Shown here: one piece after another, positions 4,062 to 8,274 of the stretch
Layout: each line of letters opens with the position of its first letter
Numbering within the stretch: the stretch's first letter is position 1
From: Thermoplasmata archaeon
GTDB taxonomy: Archaea > Thermoplasmatota > Thermoplasmata > Lutacidiplasmatales > UBA184
Direction of reading: 5' to 3'
Assembly (NCBI GenBank): GCA_021792485.1
Contig: JAJYUO010000051.1
Coordinates: forward strand, 1-8,274
DNA: 8,274 nt
The notes under the pieces: model-generated
What the model was told of the DNA's origin: nothing
Seen by the model: the letters and a program-made list of their open reading frames with translations, nothing else
Databases searched by the model: none
Translations under genes and position numbers: made by a program

Positions 4062-5037
4062 GGACGCCATCGTAGCGGATGCCATCACCAAGGCCTACGG
4101 CTCGATGACCGCGGTCGATCACGTCACCTTCCGCGTTCCCAGCGGCGGGATTTTCGGCCTGCTCGGACCCAACGGAGCCGGAAAGACGACCATCATCAAG
4201 GTCCTCACGGGCCTCTCGGCCCTGACGGGAGGCGATGCGCGGGTCGCGGGATTTGATGTTCGCACCTACCCGATGGAGGTCAAGCAGCGGATCGGGTGGG
4301 TCGCGGCCGAAGTGATCCTCGACGACGACTTCTCGGGCTGGGAGAACCTCTGGCTCCAGGCGAAGTTCCAGCGGGTTTCCGACTGGAAGGGGAGGGCCCA
4401 GCAGCTCCTCGACTATTTCGCTCTCTCCGAGTTCAAGAACAACAAGGTCAGCACGTACTCGACCGGAATGCGGAAGAAGCTCGAGATTGCGCTGGCCCTC
4501 CTGCACGAGCCCCAGATCATCTTCATGGACGAGCCGACGATCGGCCTCGATCCCGGTACACGGCGGATGCTCTGGGAGCTCATCACGGGTGTCAACCGGG
4601 AGTACGGGATCACGATCTTCCTCACGAGCCATTACATCGAGGAGGCGGACGCCCTCTGCAGCCAGGTCGCGATCCTCGACCAAGGCAAGATCGCCGCGAT
4701 GGGAGCGCCCAACGACCTCAAGGCTCGGGTCCAAGCGGACTACATCGAACTCGAGACCGGCGAGCCGACCGACGAGGCTCGACTGCGCGCGATCCCCGGC
4801 GTCCACGAGGTTCGGGCCCAGGGACGGACGTGGATCCTCAAGGTCGATCGCTCGGAGGAGTTCCTCCCCCGCCTCTTCGATCACCTAAAGCCGGACCTGA
4901 TCCGTAAGATCAACGTCGAGAAACCGAGCCTCGAGTCCGTATTCATGCAACTCACCGGCAAGCGGATCGACCAGGCGGGAAGCGAGGTCCAGGACTACCG
5001 CAAGTTCTACGCCAACGTCCGGAGGGCCCGCGGATGA
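4054..5037 (+). CDS. ABC-2 exporter ATP-binding protein (DrrA/NatA type)
   Basis: The 327-residue cytoplasmic motor of an exporter. Walker A is GPNGAGKT (38-45). The signature is YSTGMRKKLEIA (135-146). Walker B is IIFMDEP (155-161), followed by the D-loop GLD (164-166). The switch histidine is H193 in LTSHYIEEAD. Residues from about 215 form the C-terminal extension typical of drug/antibiotic or sodium exporters of this class. Two departures from consensus are visible. The signature has Ser-Thr-Gly in place of Ser-Gly-Gly. The Q-loop position after IGWV (80-83) reads Ala-Ala-Glu, where Pro-Gln-(Glu/Asp) is usual, so the Q-loop glutamine seems missing. Catalytic Walker B Glu160 is intact, so the protein should still hydrolyse ATP. 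The GTG start at 4054 overlaps padR by 8 bases, and the stop overlaps the permease ATG (ATGA). The substrate cannot be inferred. Confidence 0.92.
   Translation: MTEDAIVADAITKAYGSMTAVDHVTFRVPSGGIFGLLGPNGAGKTTIIKVLTGLSALTGGDARVAGFDVRTYPMEVKQRIGWVAAEVILDDDFSGWENLWLQAKFQRVSDWKGRAQQLLDYFALSEFKNNKVSTYSTGMRKKLEIALALLHEPQIIFMDEPTIGLDPGTRRMLWELITGVNREYGITIFLTSHYIEEADALCSQVAILDQGKIAAMGAPNDLKARVQADYIELETGEPTDEARLRAIPGVHEVRAQGRTWILKVDRSEEFLPRLFDHLKPDLIRKINVEKPSLESVFMQLTGKRIDQAGSEVQDYRKFYANVRRARG
5021..5025 (+). promoter_or_regulatory. Shine-Dalgarno for the permease
   Basis: GGAGG lies inside the end of the ATPase gene, 8 bases before the ATG at 5034, and supports coupled translation through the ATGA overlap. 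Confidence 0.6.
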
Positions 5038-5891
5038 GTGTCGAGACCGAGCACACCGTCGTTCTTCCGAACGCGAACGTCGTGGCGCCGTCGGCTACGG
5101 GGGCCCATCGCATCGGTCAGATGAGCCAGTTCACCGGGCTCTACTCCCGAGAGCTCCTTCGAACATTCCGCAACCCCTGGGTTCTCGTCATCACGGTCGT
5201 CCAGCCGTTCATGTGGCTCGCCTTCTTCGGTTCGAGCTTCGCCAACGTTCCGATCTCCGAGCTTGAGCGGCTGCTGCACATCACGATCTCGAGCTACACC
5301 CAGTTCCTGCTCCCGGGAGTGTTGTCCACTTCGATGCTCAGCGTCGGGATGTTCGGCGCGATGAGCACGATTCAGGACAAGCGATTCGGATACATGAAGC
5401 GGATCTTGCTCACGCCCACGTCCAAGTCGACGGTCTTCGTCGCCAAGGCGCTTGGGTCGGCAACGCGGGGGCTTGTTCAGATCCCGGTGATGATCGTCGC
5501 CGCCCTCGCGTTCGGAGTTACCCTCGGAGGGACTCCGCTCATGTGGGCCGGGTTTGTCCTCGCGCTGATCTTCCTTGCACTGGGCTTTTCGAGCCTGTTC
5601 CTTGCGGTGACCGCATCAAGCACCGACTGGCAAACCCCGGGCGTCATCTCGAACTTCATCATGATGCCGCTCATGTTTGCGAGCGGGGCGCTCTTCCCCA
5701 CCGCGAACTTCCCGAGCTGGATGGCTACGATCGCCAACTGGAACCCGGTGACCTACACGGCGCTGTTGGGACGCGGCGTCGTCGTCAGCGGCAGCTTCGA
5801 CTGGCTCTACCTCGGCTACGTGGCGATCTTCGCGGGGCTCCTTGTCCTCGCGGGGACCTTGGTCGGCCGCAAGTACATGAAGGTCGAGTGA
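5034..5891 (+). CDS. ABC-2 type exporter permease
   Basis: The 285-residue membrane partner of the preceding ATPase. A hydrophilic N-terminus of about 45 residues, probably cytoplasmic, precedes six hydrophobic segments at about 49-67, 88-110, 147-165, 171-194, 205-223 and 258-277. Family marks are present. The cytoplasmic coupling segment after helix 2 (IQDKRFGYMKRILLTPTSKS) corresponds to the 'E...GT.E.LL.TP.S' pattern of DrrB/NodJ permeases. The loop before the last helix (LFPTANFPSWMATIANWNPV) corresponds to 'P...LP.WL..I...NP'. The start codon overlaps the ATPase stop as ATGA, with GGAGG (5021-5025) 8 bases upstream, so the two subunits are translationally coupled. Only one permease gene is present, suggesting a homodimer with two ATPases. 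Candidate substrates for the class include drugs, lipids and polysaccharides; none is indicated here. Confidence 0.92.
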   Translation: MSVETEHTVVLPNANVVAPSATGAHRIGQMSQFTGLYSRELLRTFRNPWVLVITVVQPFMWLAFFGSSFANVPISELERLLHITISSYTQFLLPGVLSTSMLSVGMFGAMSTIQDKRFGYMKRILLTPTSKSTVFVAKALGSATRGLVQIPVMIVAALAFGVTLGGTPLMWAGFVLALIFLALGFSSLFLAVTASSTDWQTPGVISNFIMMPLMFASGALFPTANFPSWMATIANWNPVTYTALLGRGVVVSGSFDWLYLGYVAIFAGLLVLAGTLVGRKYMKVE

Positions 5892-5944
5892 TCGGCCCCC
5901 TCCGCAGCGGATGGGAGGTTCCCCCGATCCATGGGGTGGCGAGG

Positions 5945-5964
5945 GCGTGCGCTCACGCTTATAC
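5945..5964 (+). promoter_or_regulatory. Pirin promoter: TATA-like box preceded by a dyad
   Basis: TTATAC (5959-5964) is centred about 40 bp before the pirin ATG, predicting transcription start near 5987 and a leader of about 14 nt. Directly upstream, where a BRE or repressor would bind, is the dyad GCGTGCGCTCACGC (5945-5958; 5-bp arms, 4-bp spacer). The dyad may be coincidental. Confidence 0.45.
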
Positions 5965-6000
5965 CACCGTGCTCCCCCGTATCCGGTAGGCGATGATGCC

Positions 6001-6876
6001 ATGACCGTTCCTCTCCGCGCCGTCGCCCGGCGCTTTCCCGGGATCGAGACAATGGAAGGGGCCGGGGTCCGCCTTCGGCGGATGTTCGGCAACCGTCAGG
6101 TTCCCCTGTTCGATCCGTACCTCCTGCTGGACGATTTCGGCTCCTCGAACCCGGAGGACTATTTGGCCGGCTTCCCGTGGCACCCTCACCGGGGGATCGA
6201 GACGGTCACCTACATGCTCGAAGGCGAGGTCGCCCACGGCGACACGCTCGGCAACTCCGGCACGATCGGACCCGGCGATGTCCAGTGGATGACCGCCGGC
6301 AGCGGCATCATCCACCAGGAGATGCCGCGACGGTCGGACGGACGGCTCTCCGGGTTCCAGCTGTGGGTCAACCTGCCCGCGAAGGAGAAGATGGCGCAAC
6401 CGGCATACCGGGGGCTCTCCGGCGCCGAGATCCCGAGCGTTCCGCTCGAGCACGGCGGCAGCGTCCGCGTGATCGCCGGGACGTTCGACCGCGTCGCGGG
6501 CCCGGTACGGGGCCTTTCCGTCGATCCCACGTACCTCGATATCCGCTTGCCCTCCCATGAATCGATCGAGCTCGGGACTCCGCGCGGCCACACCGCCTTC
6601 GCCCAGGTCGTGAGCGGCTCCGGTGCCTTCGACACGACCTCGGGTCCCCCGGCGCGGCCGGGTGAAACGCTCCTATACGGACCCGGTGAACGTGCGCGGA
6701 TCGCCTCCGCGGACGAACCGCTTCGATTCCTCTGGGTGACGGGGCGGCCGCTCGGCGAGCCGGTCGCGTGGTACGGCCCGATCGTGATGAATCGCCCGGA
6801 GGAGTTGCGCGAGGCGGCGCGCGAACTACAGAACGGCCAGTTCATCCACCACCGGGCGCCGATCCTCGAGGAGTGA
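6001..6876 (+). CDS. Pirin-family bicupin protein
   Basis: A 291-residue protein of normal pirin length. The N-terminal cupin carries the complete metal site: H61 and H63 in FPWHPHRGIETVTYMLEG, and H105 and E107 in WMTAGSGIIHQEMP. These align with the four iron ligands of human pirin. The C-terminal cupin (about 190-291) lacks ligands, as usual. Pirins are Fe(II)-binding cytoplasmic proteins. Some prokaryotic members show quercetinase activity and others modulate partner enzymes, so the activity here cannot be assigned. The ATG at 6001 is preferred over one at 5911: the longer frame would read through the TATA-like box and add a non-conserved 30-residue stretch. Two ATGs at 5993 and 5996 are out of frame. 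The gene has its own promoter 109 bp after the exporter operon, and its end overlaps lysK by 35 bp tail-to-tail. Confidence 0.93.
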   Translation: MTVPLRAVARRFPGIETMEGAGVRLRRMFGNRQVPLFDPYLLLDDFGSSNPEDYLAGFPWHPHRGIETVTYMLEGEVAHGDTLGNSGTIGPGDVQWMTAGSGIIHQEMPRRSDGRLSGFQLWVNLPAKEKMAQPAYRGLSGAEIPSVPLEHGGSVRVIAGTFDRVAGPVRGLSVDPTYLDIRLPSHESIELGTPRGHTAFAQVVSGSGAFDTTSGPPARPGETLLYGPGERARIASADEPLRFLWVTGRPLGEPVAWYGPIVMNRPEELREAARELQNGQFIHHRAPILEE

Positions 6877-7900
6877 GGCCCTCGAGCAGCCGCCCGAACG
6901 CGGCCCGCAGCACCCCTGCGCTCGTGGCGAGGTCCTCGAGGTCGAGCATCTCCTCGTCGGTGTGGTCGAGGTGAGCGTCCCCGGGACCGTAGGCCGCGCC
7001 GCCGATTCCCCATGCCGGGGCGACGAGGTTGAGGTCGGACGTGCCGCCCTTGCGCCAGAGCGTCGGACGGCCCCCGTGCGCCCGAATCCCATCGACGAGC
7101 GCTCGGACCACCGGGTCCGAGCGGCCGCTCTCGAACGGCTCGATGGAGGCGATCGTTTCGAGGGTGTCGCCGTCGGCGAGCGGCGGCAGGGAGCCGACGA
7201 CGGAGGCCACGGTTCGACCCGGCGGAATCCGTAGGTCGACCACGACCTCGACCGATTCCTTCCCGCCGTCGTGGGAAGATCGGATCGTGTCGATCTTGAC
7301 GGTAAGGGAACGGAAGCGATCGGCCGCCGTCTCGGCGAGCGCCCGGACGGTACCGGCCCACGCCATCGCGCGCTCCGTGGTCGTGGGATCGGGGGAGGAG
7401 AGATGGCGGCGCACCCCATGCACGATCGCGCGCAGCCGAAGATCCCCCTTGTAGCCGATGGCCACGCCGTCCCAACCGGTCGGCTCTCCGGCGATGACCG
7501 CGTCCGGCGCCATCGAAGGGACGAGGTGCCGTGCGCCGCGGCTGTCGGACTCTTCCCCGACCGAGGCGACGACGACCAGCTCTCCCCGGGAGCGGACCGG
7601 GGGATGGGCGAGCAGCGCGGAGAGGAGGGGCCCCTTCGCGTCGCACGCCCCTCGCCCCCAGATGCGGGTCCCTTCCCGACGGACCGGGATCCGTCCGGGA
7701 ACCGTATCGATGTGCCCGAGGTATACTACCTGCGGGCGCCCGTGGCCCCAACGGGCGATCCCGTTGCCGATCGCGTCCGTCTCGACCCCAAAGCCGAGGT
7801 TCGCCGCGATGCGGAGGAACGCGCGGACCCCGGCGGCCTCGTCGCCCGACGGACTGTACGCCTCGAGGAGCTCGGTGAGAAGAGCAGCCTCACCGACCAT
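6842..7900 (-). CDS. lysK: [LysW]-lysine/[LysW]-ornithine hydrolase
   Basis: A 352-residue M20-family metallopeptidase. It catalyses the last step of the alpha-aminoadipate lysine pathway, releasing lysine (in many archaea also ornithine) from the carrier protein LysW. Two-metal site residues are visible: H63 and D65 in YLGHIDTVPG, bridging D87 in GACDAKG, catalytic E116 and ligand E117 in VGEESDS, D/E-site E139 in AGEPTG, and H313 in HLDHTDEE. The substrate-facing GGTSDLN (286-292) is also typical. Length is normal for the family. The ATG at 7900 overlaps the preceding aminotransferase gene by 11 bases, and GAGGT (7909-7913) sits 8 bases upstream, so translation is coupled. The upstream aminotransferase neighbour supports LysK over a generic ArgE/DapE. 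LysW itself and the earlier pathway genes lie outside the window. The last 35 bp overlap the pirin gene on the opposite strand. Confidence 0.88.
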   Translation of the reverse strand: MVGEAALLTELLEAYSPSGDEAAGVRAFLRIAANLGFGVETDAIGNGIARWGHGRPQVVYLGHIDTVPGRIPVRREGTRIWGRGACDAKGPLLSALLAHPPVRSRGELVVVASVGEESDSRGARHLVPSMAPDAVIAGEPTGWDGVAIGYKGDLRLRAIVHGVRRHLSSPDPTTTERAMAWAGTVRALAETAADRFRSLTVKIDTIRSSHDGGKESVEVVVDLRIPPGRTVASVVGSLPPLADGDTLETIASIEPFESGRSDPVVRALVDGIRAHGGRPTLWRKGGTSDLNLVAPAWGIGGAAYGPGDAHLDHTDEEMLDLEDLATSAGVLRAAFGRLLEGLTPRGSAPGGG

Positions 7901-8274
7901 CGCGCAGGACCTCGTCGATCGTGCCGAGCGCTGAGCTCCAGTCCGCCTCCGATATCGGGATCGGCGGAAGCAGGCGGATGACCTCGGGACCCGCGGCGCT
8001 GGCGAGATAGCCGCGCCGGCGCAGCTCCTCGAGGTACGGCGCCGCCCGCTCCTTGAGCTCGATCCCGATCATCATGCCGAGCCCCCGCACCTCGCGGATC
8101 CGGGGGTTCGACAGCTCCCGCAGGCGCTCCCGCCCCAGGGTCCCGAGGCGCTCCGCCCGCTCGTCGATCCGTTCGTCGACCAGGACGTCCAGCGCGGCGA
8201 CGCCGGCGGCACATGCGAGCGGGTTCCCGCCAAAGGTCGAGTGGAGCGTTCCCCGGAACTTCGCCTCGATCTCG
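7890..8274 (-). CDS. lysJ: [LysW]-aminoadipate semialdehyde / acetylornithine-type aminotransferase, C-terminal part
   Basis: The last 127 residues of a class III PLP-dependent aminotransferase whose 5' part lies beyond the right edge. The visible portion begins shortly after where the PLP-lysine would be. It contains the hallmark HSTFGGNPLACAAGVAAL (residues 11-28 of the fragment), whose Ser-Thr binds the PLP phosphate of the other subunit. RGLGMMIGIEL (63-73) and the C-terminal domain ending IRLLPPIPISEADW and DEVLRDGR follow. It would transfer an amino group from glutamate to the LysW-bound semialdehyde, the step directly before LysK. Many archaeal LysJ proteins also serve in ornithine synthesis. 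The call of LysJ over ArgD rests on the 11-base overlap with lysK. The stop codon (7890-7892) lies inside lysK. Confidence 0.85.
   Translation of the reverse strand, partial: EIEAKFRGTLHSTFGGNPLACAAGVAALDVLVDERIDERAERLGTLGRERLRELSNPRIREVRGLGMMIGIELKERAAPYLEELRRRGYLASAAGPEVIRLLPPIPISEADWSSALGTIDEVLRDGR

Noticed and set aside
5911..6000. N-terminal extension of pirin from the ATG at 5911
   Set aside because: The added 30 residues are not pirin-like, and the frame would read through the TATA-like box at 5959-5964.
6210..7751. A 513-codon open frame on the minus strand
   Set aside because: It is a GC-rich shadow across the antisense of pirin and an alternate frame of lysK. Its translation is Arg/Gly/Pro/Ser-rich with no domains, while both real genes have complete catalytic motifs.

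Overview
The window (8274 bp, visibly GC-rich) looks archaeal, most likely from a high-GC Thermoplasmatota-type euryarchaeote. The phylum is an inference. Four things point to archaea. Several genes have TATA-like boxes about 26-40 bp before the start codon with very short or no leaders. Two membrane proteins resemble the archaeal families DUF973 and DUF981. The right end carries the last two steps of LysW-carrier lysine/ornithine biosynthesis (lysJ-lysK). Shine-Dalgarno sites (GGAGG) appear mainly before genes that follow another gene closely.

Layout, left to right. (1) A minus-strand gene runs off the left edge (1-295); its product is helical and unidentified. It is divergent from a two-CBS-domain protein (438-1001, +). 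(2) A convergent gap with a 10-bp hairpin (1138-1170) separates the CBS gene from a six-helix DUF981-like membrane protein (1230-1874, -). A possible 30-codon small ORF with its own Shine-Dalgarno sequence and TATA-like box lies directly upstream of it. (3) Just upstream of that TATA-like box is a 97-bp element with perfect 17-bp terminal inverted repeats and a 9-bp direct repeat on each side. This is the hallmark of a miniature transposable element (MITE), and it is the most unusual non-coding structure here. (4) Two minus-strand genes follow: a 53-residue C2H2 zinc-finger protein (2286-2447) and, upstream of it, a zinc-ribbon/DUF973-like membrane protein (2510-3382). (5) Divergent from the latter is a three-gene plus-strand operon: a PadR-family repressor (leaderless GTG start at 3528), an ABC-2 exporter ATPase (4054-5037) and its permease (5034-5891). 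The genes overlap by 8 and 4 bases. The promoter has a perfect 14-bp AT-rich palindrome exactly at the TATA position, and the divergent promoter has a similar near-palindrome, suggesting autoregulation and possible co-regulation. (6) A pirin with its own promoter (6001-6876, +). (7) The minus-strand lysJ (partial, 7890-8274) and lysK (6842-7900), overlapping each other by 11 bp; lysK overlaps the pirin tail-to-tail by 35 bp.

Functionally the window is a patchwork: a regulated drug- or lipid-type exporter, amino-acid biosynthesis, a cupin metalloprotein, and several small or membrane proteins of unknown role. I saw no CRISPR array, tRNA, rRNA or phage module. No clear new defence or metabolic system is evident. 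The best leads are the MITE-like element, the unannotated mini zinc-finger gene, the small ORF before the DUF981 gene, and the paired palindromes at the divergent padR/DUF973 promoters.
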